In this document: in pieces, positions 17,998-28,678 of the stretch
How the letters are laid out: every line of letters starts with the position of its first letter
Numbering within the stretch: the first letter of the stretch is position 1
DNA from: Pseudomonas putida
GTDB lineage: Bacteria; Pseudomonadota; Gammaproteobacteria; Pseudomonadales; Pseudomonadaceae
Direction: 5' to 3'
NCBI RefSeq assembly: GCF_028682175.1
Contig: NZ_JANHKS010000011.1
Location: 81,577 to 145,576, forward strand
Length of the DNA: 64,000 nucleotides
Made by a program: the position numbers and the translations under genes
The notes under the pieces: model-generated
What the model was told of the DNA's origin: nothing
The model's input: the letters and a program-made list of their open reading frames with translations, nothing else
Database searches by the model: none

Positions 17998-18028
17998 CCG
18001 TAGCAGTCCGGCTTGCCGGCGTCGGCAA
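17998..18028. repeat. Single REP unit (CCGTAGCAG family)
   Basis: CCGTAGCAGTCCGGCTTGCC with GGCGTCGGCAA tail, 17 bp after the preceding pair. Confidence 0.85.
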
Positions 18029-18060
18029 TTTTGAAAGGTTATAGATACCGGCGAGAAGTC

Positions 18061-18687
18061 CTAGTGGCTAAGCAACGCCGCCGTGCCCGCCCCGCCAAAC
18101 AACCCCGCGCTGATGCGGTTGAACCAGCTCTGGCCGCGCCCGGTGCGCAGGTACCGCGCCGCGCCCTGGGCGCTCAGGCCGTAGAACAGCTTGCAGGCCA
18201 GGTCCAGCAGGGTCCAGGTCACGATCATCGTCAGCAACTGGCCGAGAAACGGCTGATCCGCCTTGAGAAACTGCGGCAGGAAGGCGGCGAAGAACAGGAT
18301 GTCTTTCGGGTTGCTGCCGCCCAGCACAAAGGCACGCCAGAACAGTGAAGCGAAACCCGGATGGGCCAGCGCCTGGGGTACTTCCTGGGCGGTCACAGGC
18401 TGACGGGACTGCTTCCAGCTCTGCCAGGCCAGATAAAACAGGTACAGGCCACCTGCGATCTTCAGCACGCTGAACAATTGCTCGGATGCCATCAACAGCG
18501 CGCCCAGGCCCAATGCCGACGCGCTGAGCAGGCAGATCGAGGCGCAGACCCCGCCGAGGAACGCCGGGTACGACCGCAGCAGGCCGTAATTGAGGCTGTT
18601 GCCAATCATCAAGAGCGACAGCGGGCCTGGGATCAGAATCACCACCAGCGCAGCGCCGCTGAACAGCAGCCAGGTTTCCAGAGTCAT
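18061..18687 (-). CDS. LysE/RhtB-family amino acid exporter
   Basis: 208 residues with six membrane segments. The N-terminal IPGPLSLLMIGNSLNYG matches the PGP motif of the LysE/RhtB superfamily, and GGLYLFYLAWQSWKQ is the expected third helix end. These carriers export amino acids or homoserine lactone-like compounds; the substrate cannot be told. GGAGA ribosome site. It interrupts the purine cluster but shares no signal with it; a purine-derived substrate would be speculation. Confidence 0.88.
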   Translation of the reverse strand: MTLETWLLFSGAALVVILIPGPLSLLMIGNSLNYGLLRSYPAFLGGVCASICLLSASALGLGALLMASEQLFSVLKIAGGLYLFYLAWQSWKQSRQPVTAQEVPQALAHPGFASLFWRAFVLGGSNPKDILFFAAFLPQFLKADQPFLGQLLTMIVTWTLLDLACKLFYGLSAQGAARYLRTGRGQSWFNRISAGLFGGAGTAALLSH

Positions 18688-18761
18688 GCTTTATTTCTCC
18701 TTTTTTGAAATGACAAAACGCCATCCCATGGATGACGTTGGTCAGGAACATGATGAATGAC

Positions 18762-18844
18762 CTGTGGGAGCGAGCTTGCTCGCGAAGGCGGCAATTCTGA
18801 CACCGAGGCGTCTGAACCATTCGCGAGCAAGCTCGCTCCCACAG
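18762..18844. repeat. REP inverted pair (TGTGGGAGCGAGC family)
   Basis: CTGTGGGAGCGAGCTTGCTC and its reverse complement; same subtype as 33327. Confidence 0.9.
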
Positions 18845-18876
18845 TGGTCAATGCATCAAATTGAAACGGCGTGGGT

Positions 18877-20238
18877 TTACAGGAACACAAACTTGGCAAT
18901 GAAAATCGCGCACAGTGCCCACAGGCTCACGGAAATTTCTTTATGCCGCCCGGTACCCGCCTTCAGCACCACGTAGGTGATAAAGCCCAGGGCGATGCCG
19001 TCGGCGACCGAAAAGGTCAGTGGCATCATGATCGCCGTGACGATGGCCGGAATCGCGTCGGTGGCTTCGTCCCAATCGATGTGCGCCATGCCGCCCATCA
19101 TCAGCATCGCCACATAAATCAGTGCGCCTGCAGTGGCGTAGGCAGGAATCATGCCCGCCAGCGGTGCGAAGAACATCGCGGCCACGAACAGGACACCCAC
19201 GGTCACGGCGGTCAGACCTGTACGACCGCCCGCCGCCACACCCGAAGCACTTTCCACGTAGCTGGTGACCGGCGGCACACCGACCATCGCACCAAACACG
19301 CTCGATGCGCTGTCGGCCTTGAGGGCGCGGGACAGGTTCTCGATGCGGCCGTCTTCATTGACCAGGCCTGCCCGCTGGGCGACGCCCATCAGGGTGCCCG
19401 CCGTGTCGAACATATGAACGAAGAGGAAGGCCAGCACCACGCTGATCATGCTGACGTTGAACACGCCCGCGATGTCCATGGCCATCCAGGTCGGCGCAAG
19501 GCTCGGCGGGGTAGAGAAGATACCGTTGTAGTGCACAAGTCCCAGGCCCCAGCCGGCCAGTGTCACGGTGATGATGCTGATCAGGATCGCGCCGAACACC
19601 CGGTGGTAGCTGAGCACGGCAATCATCAGAAAGCAGATCGCCGCCAGCAGCGGACCAGGCTCACGCAGGGAACCCAGCTTGATGAGGGTGGCCGGGCTGT
19701 CGACCACGATGCCCGCCGTCTTCAGGCCGATCAGGCCGAGGAACAGCCCGACCCCCGCACCCATGGCGTAACGCAGGCTGACCGGAATGCTGTTCAGCAG
19801 CCATTCGCGAATGCGCGACAGGGTCAGAATCATGAAAATCACGCCCGAGATGAACACCGCACCCAGCGCCGTCTGCCAGCTGTAACCCATGGTGCCGACC
19901 ACGGTGTAGGTGAAGAAGGCGTTCAGGCCCATGCCTGGCGCCAGGCCCACCGGCCAGTTGGCGTACAGGCCCATCAGCAGGCAACCCAGGGCGGCGGCGA
20001 TGCAGGTCGCGACGAAGGCGGCGCCGTGATCGATACCGGCGTCAGCCATGATGTTGGGGTTGACGAAGATGATGTAGGCCATGGTGATGAAGGTCGTCAG
20101 GCCCGCCAGCAGCTCGGTCCTGACGGTGGTGCCATGCACGCTCAGCTTGAAGATGCGCTCGAGCAGGCCGGTGCGTGGCGGCCTTGCTTCTATTGGAGTG
20201 GCATCGAGCGGCGCGGCTTCGGTTTTGCGACTTTCCAC
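18877..20238 (-). CDS. AzgA-type purine base permease (NCS2 superfamily)
   Basis: 453 residues with about 13 membrane helices. Motifs fit the AzgA/GhxP group for adenine, guanine and hypoxanthine: TELLAGLTTFITMAYIIFVNP, PVGLAPGMGLNAFFTYTVV, FVHMFDTAGTLMGVA and the substrate-site run SYVESASGVAAGGRTGLTAV. GTG start after a GGA. It is divergent from the gntR gene at 20595. The gap holds a perfect TTTTGTATACAAAA palindrome, which suggests control by that regulator. It likely feeds guanine to GuaD and hypoxanthine to XdhAB. Confidence 0.92.
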   Translation of the reverse strand: MESRKTEAAPLDATPIEARPPRTGLLERIFKLSVHGTTVRTELLAGLTTFITMAYIIFVNPNIMADAGIDHGAAFVATCIAAALGCLLMGLYANWPVGLAPGMGLNAFFTYTVVGTMGYSWQTALGAVFISGVIFMILTLSRIREWLLNSIPVSLRYAMGAGVGLFLGLIGLKTAGIVVDSPATLIKLGSLREPGPLLAAICFLMIAVLSYHRVFGAILISIITVTLAGWGLGLVHYNGIFSTPPSLAPTWMAMDIAGVFNVSMISVVLAFLFVHMFDTAGTLMGVAQRAGLVNEDGRIENLSRALKADSASSVFGAMVGVPPVTSYVESASGVAAGGRTGLTAVTVGVLFVAAMFFAPLAGMIPAYATAGALIYVAMLMMGGMAHIDWDEATDAIPAIVTAIMMPLTFSVADGIALGFITYVVLKAGTGRHKEISVSLWALCAIFIAKFVFL

Positions 20239-20360
20239 AGTGAAATCCTCGGGACGTTTTTGTTGTTTTTTTCAGAGCCGGTAACTGCTCTTTGAAGCGA
20301 GTCGACCTTCAGTCCGATTTCTTGACTGAAAGGTCAGAAACGTGCACGAGCGAATTATGC

Positions 20361-20374
20361 TTTTGTATACAAAA
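20361..20374. promoter_or_regulatory. Perfect palindromic operator, AzgA/gntR gap
   Basis: TTTTGTATACAAAA is a perfect 14-bp palindrome containing TTGTATACAA. The 20239-20594 gap holds this, the 20467 site, a weaker TTGTGTGCAT (20418) and promoters, no gene. Confidence 0.65.
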
Positions 20375-20466
20375 ATTGCAAATAATGTTTTTGATTTTGT
20401 CGCAAGGATTTTACCGATTGTGTGCATAAGGCCCAATGGAACACGCCTCTGTGCAGACTTTGCACA

Positions 20467-20476
20467 CTGTGTACAA
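20467..20476. promoter_or_regulatory. Candidate operator before gntR
   Basis: CTGTGTACAA, one base from the hiuH site TTGTGTACAA, about 120 bp before the GntR start. Possible autoregulation. Confidence 0.45.
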
Positions 20477-20594
20477 TGCGCCATTACTTTTACTGTGACT
20501 TTGCCGGGATATCTGCTATTGCTTTAGCAAACAGTGGCTTGCTCCCGCAGTCACGGCACGGCCCCCGGGCCGGATTCAGGTCTTGTGAGTGTCC

Positions 20595-21359
20595 ATGAAC
20601 GATCAGCTGCAACCCCTCAAGAAACAACCGCGCGCCGCCAAGGCAGGCCGCAGCGGTACCCAGGACGACATCGTCTACGCGCATATCTTCGAGGCGATCC
20701 TCGAGCAGCGTCTGGCGCCCGGCACCAAGCTTTCCGAAGAAGCCCTGGGGGAGATCTTCGGGGTCAGCCGCACGATCATTCGTCGCGCCTTGTCGCGCCT
20801 GGCCCATGAAGGCGTGGTGCTGCTGCGCCCGAACCGTGGCGCCGTGGTGGCAAGCCCCAGTGTCGAAGAAGCGCGGCAGGTGTTTTTCGCCCGGCGCATG
20901 GTCGAGAAGGCCATCACGGAACTGGCGGTGCAGCACGCCACCGTCGAGCAGCTCAATGAACTGCGCAAGATGGTCAGCGACGAGCGCGACAGCTTCTCCA
21001 GAGGGGATCGTGGGGCGGGAATCCGGTTGTCTGGCGAGTTTCACCTGAAACTGGCCGAGGCAGCCAGGAACGCACCGTTGATCAGCTTCCAGCGCAGCCT
21101 GGTGTCGCAGACCTCGCTGATCATCGCCCAGTACGAAAGCGGCAACCGCACGCACTGTTCCTACGATGAGCACACCCAGCTGATCGACGCCATCCAGGCC
21201 CGCGACGCAACGCTGGCAGTGGACCTGATGATGCACCACATGGATCACATCGACAGCAAGCTCAACCTTGACGAAGAAAGCGCGTCGGATGACCTGCACG
21301 CGGTGTTCTCGCACCTGGTGCTGCCGAAGAAAAAGCCGGGGCGCAGTACGGCGGTTTGA
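20595..21359 (+). CDS. GntR/FCD-family regulator, probable purine-catabolism regulator
   Basis: 254 residues. A winged helix (about 24-95) carries LSEEALGEIFGVSRTIIRRALSRLAHEGVVLLRPNRGAVV. An all-helical FCD ligand domain follows (about 100-235), with metal-ligand candidates D..H in the EFHLKLAEAARN region and HTQLIDAIQARDATLAVDLMMHHMDHI. FCD proteins bind short palindromes like TTGT-AT-ACAA and release on binding a metabolite. Its site between guaD and the AzgA permease, and the shared palindromes, make it the leading candidate regulator of the cluster. GTG at 20589 is an alternative start. Confidence 0.88.
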   Translation: MNDQLQPLKKQPRAAKAGRSGTQDDIVYAHIFEAILEQRLAPGTKLSEEALGEIFGVSRTIIRRALSRLAHEGVVLLRPNRGAVVASPSVEEARQVFFARRMVEKAITELAVQHATVEQLNELRKMVSDERDSFSRGDRGAGIRLSGEFHLKLAEAARNAPLISFQRSLVSQTSLIIAQYESGNRTHCSYDEHTQLIDAIQARDATLAVDLMMHHMDHIDSKLNLDEESASDDLHAVFSHLVLPKKKPGRSTAV

Positions 21360-21388
21360 TCGTGGAATTCGGGCATTGATTAAAGCAA

Positions 21389-21478
21389 CTGTGGGAGCGG
21401 GCTTGCCCGCGAAGGCGTCCGGTCAGCCAACATCACATTGACTGACCCAACGCTTCGCGGGCAAGCCCGCTCCCACAG
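21389..21478. repeat. REP inverted pair (TGTGGGAGCGGGC family)
   Basis: CTGTGGGAGCGGGCTTGCCC and its reverse complement between the convergent gntR and guaD genes. Confidence 0.9.
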
Positions 21479-21512
21479 GGGGTAGAGGGTGCGCGCGAAA
21501 TCGACGCTTTCC

Positions 21513-22817
21513 TCAGCGCTTGTGCACCAACGCCCCCGCCGAATACGTCTCGCTCACCGTCCGGTCATCCCCCAGGGTCATCAGCACGAACAGCTTCTCC
21601 TCGATGCTCGTCGCCTGCTTCATGCGGTACGACAGCAGCGGGGTGGCGTTGTAGTCCAGGACCACGAAGTCCGCTTCAGTGCCTTCATGCAGGTTGCCGA
21701 TCTTGTCCTCCAGACGCAGCGCCCGCGCACCGCCCAGGGTCGCCAGGTACAGCGACTTGAACGGGCTGAGCTTGGCACCCTGCAGTTGCATCACCTTGTA
21801 GGCCTCGTTCAGCGTCTGCAGGATCGAGAAGCTGGTGCCGCCACCCACGTCAGTGCCCAGTCCCACGTTCACCTTGTGCTTTTCCGCCATCGGCAGGTTG
21901 AACAGCCCGCTGCCCAGGAAGAAGTTGGACGTCGGGCAGAAGGCGATGGCTGACCCGGTTTCCGACAGCCGCTCACATTCCTGATCGCACAAATGCACGC
22001 CGTGGGCGAACACCGAGCGCTCGCCCAGAAGCTTGAAGTGGTCGTACACGTCCAGGTAGTTCTTGCGCTCCGGGAACAGCTCCTTGACCCACTCGACTTC
22101 CTTCAGGTTTTCGCTGATGTGGGTCTGCATGTAGAGGTCGGGGTATTCGCCCAGCAACTGGCCGGCGAGGGCCAGTTGCTGCGGCGTGCTGGTGGGTGCG
22201 AAGCGCGGCGTGACCGCGTAGTGCAGGCGGCCCTTGCCATGCCAGCGCTCGATCAGCGCCTTGCTGTCGACGTAGCTGGACTCGGCGGTGTCCACCAGGT
22301 AGTCCGGGGCGTTGCGGTCCATCATCACCTTGCCGGCGATCATCCGCAGATTGAGCTTCTCGGCAGCGGTGAAGAACGCATCCACCGACTCCTTGTGACG
22401 GCTGCCGAACACCAGTGCGGTGGTGGTGCCGTTGCGCAGCAATTCCTGAATGAAGATGTCAGACACTTCAGCGGCGTGCGCAGGATCGGCGAATTGACGC
22501 TCGACAGGAAACACGTAGGTGTTGAGCCAGTCCAGCAGTTGTTCGCCGTAGGACCCGACCATGCCGGTCTGTGGCAAGTGGATGTGGGTGTCGATGAAAC
22601 CGGCGGTGATCAGCGCATCGCTGTAGGTCACCACTTCGATATCGCTGGCAAGCGTGCCGAGCAAGTCCCTGGCGTGGCCGACGGCGATGATCTTGCCGTT
22701 CTCGACCACCATCAGGCCGTCTTCGAAATATTCGTAGGACGCCTCGATCACCACTTCGGCCGGGTCGGCGATGCTGTGGACGATGGCGGCGCGGTAGGCT
22801 TTCTTTGCAGTAGTCAT
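21513..22817 (-). CDS. guaD: Guanine deaminase
   Basis: 434 residues of the amidohydrolase superfamily. The metal-binding HxH lies in FIDTHIHLPQTG. PRFAPTSTPQQL, the HISE motif, HGVHL and the Asp of GTDVGGGTSFS follow in order, as in GuaD. It deaminates guanine to xanthine, feeding XdhAB. Downstream of xdhC on the same strand with a 24-bp gap, so the order xdhA-xdhB-xdhC-guaD is probably an operon, although a REP pair separates xdhB and xdhC. Confidence 0.96.
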   Translation of the reverse strand: MTTAKKAYRAAIVHSIADPAEVVIEASYEYFEDGLMVVENGKIIAVGHARDLLGTLASDIEVVTYSDALITAGFIDTHIHLPQTGMVGSYGEQLLDWLNTYVFPVERQFADPAHAAEVSDIFIQELLRNGTTTALVFGSRHKESVDAFFTAAEKLNLRMIAGKVMMDRNAPDYLVDTAESSYVDSKALIERWHGKGRLHYAVTPRFAPTSTPQQLALAGQLLGEYPDLYMQTHISENLKEVEWVKELFPERKNYLDVYDHFKLLGERSVFAHGVHLCDQECERLSETGSAIAFCPTSNFFLGSGLFNLPMAEKHKVNVGLGTDVGGGTSFSILQTLNEAYKVMQLQGAKLSPFKSLYLATLGGARALRLEDKIGNLHEGTEADFVVLDYNATPLLSYRMKQATSIEEKLFVLMTLGDDRTVSETYSAGALVHKR

Positions 22818-22841
22818 GTTCAGGATTCGTTCTTCAAATGT

Positions 22842-23693
22842 TCATTGAGCCTGGCTGCGGCGGGAGACCGGCATCAGCTTGGCGACGGGTTCGGAGGTCG
22901 AGCCTTGCTCGCCGCTTTCCATCCCGAAGCAGGCGTTATAGGTGGCGATCACTTCGGCGGCGACCGACACGGCAATTTCAATAGGTAGCTTGCCCTTCAC
23001 CTCGGACAGGCCCATGGGGCAACGCATGCGCTGCACCAGCGCCGGGTCGAAGCCGCGATCACGCAGGCGATGTTCGAATTTGACGCGCTTGGTCTTCGAG
23101 CCGATCAGCCCGAACCAGGTGAAATCGCCACGCTTGAGGATGGCGGCGGTCAGTTCCAGGTCCAGTTGGTGATTATGGGTCATGACGATGCAGTAACTGC
23201 CGGCGGGCAGGTTGTCCACTTCGTCGACCACTTCATCGTTGACGATCTTGCTCACCCCTCCGGGTAACTGCGCGGGGAATTCCGCTTCCCGCGAGTCGAT
23301 CCAGCGCACCCGGCAGGGCAGGCTGGCCAGCAGCGGCACCAGGGCGCGGCCGACGTGGCCTGCGCCAAACACGGCAATCTGCGCCTGGGGTTGGCCCATG
23401 GGTTCGAACAGCAGCACGTTCACGCCGCCGCAGCACTGGCCCAGACTCGCGCCGAGGCTGAAGCGTTCGAGACGGGTCTGCTGGGTGCCGCTTTCGAGCA
23501 TCTGGCGGGCGATGTCCATGGCCTTGTATTCCAGATGGCCACCGCCAATGGTGTCGTAGATCCGCTCGGCGCTGACCACCATTTTCGAGCCTGCATTGCG
23601 CGGTGTCGAGCCGCGCTCCTCGATGATGGTCACCAGCACGCAGGCTTCCCCTGCGGTTTGCAGCTCGGCGAGGGCGCTGATCCAGTTGTTCAT
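22842..23693 (-). CDS. xdhC: Xanthine dehydrogenase accessory protein XdhC
   Basis: 283 residues. The N-terminal domain has VTIIEERGSTPRNAGSKMVV and GGHLEYKAMD; the Cys pair in LGQCCGGVNVLLFEP is conserved in XdhC. A Rossmann-like domain follows (IAVFGAGHVGRALVPLL and WFGLIGSKTKRVKFE). XdhC binds molybdenum cofactor, helps add its terminal sulfur, and inserts it into XdhB. GGAGA precedes the ATG. It lies between xdhB and guaD on the same strand. Confidence 0.95.
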   Translation of the reverse strand: MNNWISALAELQTAGEACVLVTIIEERGSTPRNAGSKMVVSAERIYDTIGGGHLEYKAMDIARQMLESGTQQTRLERFSLGASLGQCCGGVNVLLFEPMGQPQAQIAVFGAGHVGRALVPLLASLPCRVRWIDSREAEFPAQLPGGVSKIVNDEVVDEVDNLPAGSYCIVMTHNHQLDLELTAAILKRGDFTWFGLIGSKTKRVKFEHRLRDRGFDPALVQRMRCPMGLSEVKGKLPIEIAVSVAAEVIATYNACFGMESGEQGSTSEPVAKLMPVSRRSQAQ

Positions 23694-23750
23694 GTGTTTC
23701 TCCTGATCGCCTGTGGCAGATCAAAAATCCTGGTTGGCTGTACCGGCGTC

Positions 23751-23814
23751 ATCGCGAGCAAGCGCGCTCCTACAGGGATTGCGCACTACCTGTAGGAGTG
23801 AGCTTGCTCGCGAT
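23751..23814. repeat. REP pair, units facing outward
   Basis: ATCGCGAGCAAGCGCGCTCC followed, about 15 bp on, by CCTGTAGGAGTGAGCTTGC. The order is reversed relative to the other pairs and the spacer is short. Confidence 0.85.
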
Positions 23815-23836
23815 GAGGTCCATCCAGACGCCGCCG

Positions 23837-26237
23837 CTACACCGGTGAAACCGTCAACTCATGGGCCACACCCTCGGCCTCGGGCGCTGCCTGTTTCAAC
23901 TTGCGCATCTGCTCGCACCCCCACAACACCCGCTCCGGCGTTGCAGGCGCGTCGATCTTAGGCTGATGCCTGTAATCACCCAGGCTCGCGACTGCATCCT
24001 TGATCGCGCACCAGGCCGCGATGCCCAGCATGAATGGCGGCTCGCCCACGGCCTTGGAATGGAACACCGTGTCTTCCGGGTTCTTGCGGTTTTCCACCAG
24101 CTTGACTCGCAGGTCGGCAGGCATGTCCGCCACCGCCGGAATCTTGTAGCCGGCCGGGCCGTTGGTCATCAGCTTGCCCTTGGCGTTCCAAACCAGCTCC
24201 TCGGTGGTCAGCCAGCCCATGCCCTGAATGTAGCCGCCCTCGACCTGGCCGATGTCGATGGCTGGGTTCAGCGAGGCACCGACGTCATGCAGGATGTCGG
24301 TGCGCAGCATCTTGTACTCGCCGGTCAGGGTGTCGACGATCACCTCGGTGCAGGCTGCGCCGAAGGCGAAGTAGTAGAACGGCCGCCCGCGGGCCTGGCT
24401 ACGGTCGTAGTAGATTTTCGGGGTCTTGTAGTAGCCGGTGCTCGACAGCGACACCTGACCCATCCACGCCTGTTGCGCCAGGGTGTCGAAGCTGATGACC
24501 TGCTCGCCGACGCGCACATGGCCATTGCGGAATTCGACCTGGGATTCTTCGCACTTGTAGTGCCTGGCCGCGAACTCCACCAGGCGCTGCTTGATGGTTT
24601 CTGCCGCGTTCTGCGCCGCCTTGCCGTTCAGGTCCGCACCACTTGAAGCAGCGGTGGGCGAAGTGTTCGGCACCTTGTCGGTGTTGGTGGCGGTGATCTG
24701 CACTCGGCTGAAATCCACCTGGAACACCTCGGCCACCACCTGCGCGACCTTGGTGTTCAGGCCCTGGCCCATCTCGGTGCCACCGTGGTTGAGGTGGATG
24801 CTGCCGTCGGTGTAGATGTGGATCAGGGCGCCGGCCTGGTTGAGGAAGCTTGCGGTAAAGGAGATGCCGAATTTCACCGGCGTCAGCGCAAGACCCTTCT
24901 TGAGGATCGGGCTGTTGGCGTTGTAGGCCATGATCGCCTTGCGCCGCTCCGCGTACTGGCTGCTTTCCTCAAGCTCGGCGGTCATTTCTTCGAGCATGTT
25001 GTGCTCGACGGTCTGATAGTAGTGCGTGACGTTGCGCTCGGTCTTGCCGTAGTAGTTGGCCTTGCGCACCGCCAGCGGGTCCTTGCCCAGATGCCGGGCG
25101 ATGGCGTCCATCACTTCCTCGATGGCCACCATGCCTTGCGGGCCGCCGAAGCCGCGGTAGGCGGTGTTCGACGCGGTGTTGGTCTTGCAGCGATGGCCGT
25201 TGATGGTGGCATCGCCCAGGTAGTACGAGTTGTCGGCGTGGAACATGGCGCGGTCGACGATGGAGGCAGACAGGTCCGGCGAGCAACCGCAGTTACCGGC
25301 CAGCTCCAACTGGATGCCCTGCAGGCGCCCGTCGTTGTCGAAGCCCACGTCGTACTCGACGTAGAAGGGGTGGCGCTTGCCGGTCATCATCATGTCTTCG
25401 ACGCGGGGCAGGCGCATCTTGGTCGGCTGGCCGGTCAGGCGCGCAACCACCGCGCACAGGCACGCAGGGCTTGCGGCCTGGGTTTCCTTGCCGCCGAAAC
25501 CGCCGCCCATGCGACGCATGTCCACCACCACCTTGTTCATCGAAACGTCCAGCACTTCGCTGACCAGCTTCTGCACTTCGGTGGGGTTCTGCGTGGAGCA
25601 GTAGACGATCATGCCGCCGTCTTCGGTGGGCATCACCGAGGAAATCTGGGTTTCCAGGTAGAAGTGTTCCTGGCCGCCGATGTGCAGCGTGCCCTGGATG
25701 CGGTTGGGCGCCGAGTCCAGCGCCGTGGCCGAATCACCGCGTTTATGGGTGTGGCTTTCGAGCACGTAATGCTTGTCGCGATAGGCCTGGACCACATCGA
25801 GAACGGGCTCGAGGTCCTCGTACTCGATAATCGCCGCCATGGCTGCCTTGCGCGCGGTTTCCAGGTCGCGAGCGGCAACGGCGATCACCGGCTGGCCGAC
25901 GAATTCGACTTTGTCGATGGCCAGCAGCGGGTCGCCCGGCAGCAGCGGGCCGATGTCTTTCAGGCCTGGAATGTCTTCGTGGGTGATGGCGATGCGCACG
26001 CCTTCGAAATCGTAGCAAGGCGAGACATCGACCTTGACGATGCGCGCGTGGGCACGGTCCGACATGCGCGCATACACATGCAGCTGATTGGGGAATTCGA
26101 GGCGGTCATCGATGTAGATCGCTTCACCCGAGACGTGCTTGTCGGCGCTGTCATGCTTGACGCTGCGACCAACGCCGGAGGTGAGGTCCTGCTGGAACAG
26201 GGCGACCAGTTCTTCCTGGGTCTTTTGCGGGGCGTGA

Positions 26238-26245
<8 letters not shown>
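23837..26245 (-). CDS. xdhB: Xanthine dehydrogenase, molybdopterin-binding subunit
   Basis: 802 residues, the normal length. It contains the molybdopterin-binding segments of the xanthine oxidase family: RMGGGFGGKETQA, NTAYRGFGGPQGM, the HGGTEMGQGLNTKVAQ run, ASSGADLNGKAA and VGEPPFMLG. The catalytic Glu falls in the last of these (KAVGEPPF). It hydroxylates hypoxanthine and xanthine to urate. Its first codons overlap the end of xdhA by 8 bp. XdhC for cofactor sulfuration follows downstream. Confidence 0.96.
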
Positions 26246-27707
<1,462 letters not shown>

Positions 27708-27764
27708 GGGTCGCGCCTCGTCTTCTTGTAATAGATAGCTGTCTTAAAGGTGTAGCGGAAATTG

Positions 27765-27785
27765 TTCATCGAACCTGTCGATGAA
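27765..27785. promoter_or_regulatory. Palindrome upstream of xdhA (8-5-8)
   Basis: TTCATCGA and TCGATGAA are perfect 8-bp arms around a 5-bp spacer, 58 bp before the xdhA start. Candidate operator. Confidence 0.5.
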
Positions 27786-27819
27786 TCTATCAGTTCTGAC
27801 TATTGGGTCAATTAAAATC

Positions 27820-27833
27820 TGACCTAGAGGTCA
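27820..27833. promoter_or_regulatory. 14-bp palindrome in the xdhA/gntR gap
   Basis: TGACCTAGAGGTCA: arms TGACCT and AGGTCA are perfect. It differs from the TTGTATACAA sites, so another regulator is likely. A weaker GTATC-N6-GATAC lies at 27957-27972, close to the gntR start. Confidence 0.45.
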
Positions 27834-28015
27834 AGAAAATCACATTTCCGGTGACTAGCCGATTAACGGCAGCAAGGTCTTGCAATAAAACCGTGGGACG
27901 ACGCTCAAAGAATTGCTTATTTCATGCCAGTTTCCATGCATATGGCCCTGCGCCACAGGTATCCAGTGCGATACACTGCGCCGCTTGTGTGCAGCCATGG
28001 TTTTAAAGGAAAGAA

Positions 28016-28675
28016 ATGACGTTCAAGGCACCGGACAGCCTCGCTGAGCAGATCGCTCACCACCTCGCCGAACGGATCATTCGCGGCGAGCTCAAGCCCG
28101 GGGAGCGGATTCAGGAGCAGAAGGTCACCCAAGCGCTGAATGTCAGCCGTGGCTCTGTGCGCGAAGCATTGCTGATCCTGGAACGCCGTCACCTGATCGT
28201 GATCCTGCCGCGCCGTGGTGCCCAGGTGTCCGTGCTCACCCCGCACAACATCGAAAGCCTGTGCGCGCTGATGAGCGAGATGTACATCTTGCTCGGCCTT
28301 GCGGTGGCCAAACGCTGGGCCGAAGAACTGGACCTTGCGCCGTTCCAGCAGATCCAGCAGCGGCTGATCGCCAGTTGCGAGCGCGGCGACGTGAAGAGCT
28401 TCGTCGAGGACAGCTTCAACGTGATGCGCGCTGCGTATCCGTTCGCCAACAATCCGTACCTGGAAGAAACCGTCGAGAACCTGCAGCCGTCCATGAGCCG
28501 CTTCTACTACCTGGCGCTGGATCAGCGTCAGGCCGAGATGAGCGAATACCTGACACTGTTCGGCCAGTTGCTGGAAGCGGTGGTTGCGCGGGATCTGCCG
28601 CGCATCCGCGACGTGCTCACCGCCTACGCCGAGCGCAGTTGCCAGTCGATCCTGTCTGCATTGGCGGCCAGCTGA
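28016..28675 (+). CDS. GntR/FCD-family regulator divergent from xdhA
   Basis: 219 residues. A winged helix (about 8-75: LAEQIAHHLAERIIRGELKPGERIQEQKVTQALNVSRGSVREALL) is followed by an FCD domain (about 85-215). The AAAGGAAAG ribosome site supports ATG 28016. It is divergent from the xdh operon with palindromes between them, the usual layout for a local regulator. It ends 3 bp before smc on the same strand, so smc may also receive its transcription. The ligand is unknown; a purine intermediate is plausible. Confidence 0.88.
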   Translation: MTFKAPDSLAEQIAHHLAERIIRGELKPGERIQEQKVTQALNVSRGSVREALLILERRHLIVILPRRGAQVSVLTPHNIESLCALMSEMYILLGLAVAKRWAEELDLAPFQQIQQRLIASCERGDVKSFVEDSFNVMRAAYPFANNPYLEETVENLQPSMSRFYYLALDQRQAEMSEYLTLFGQLLEAVVARDLPRIRDVLTAYAERSCQSILSALAAS

Positions 28676-28678
28676 TCC

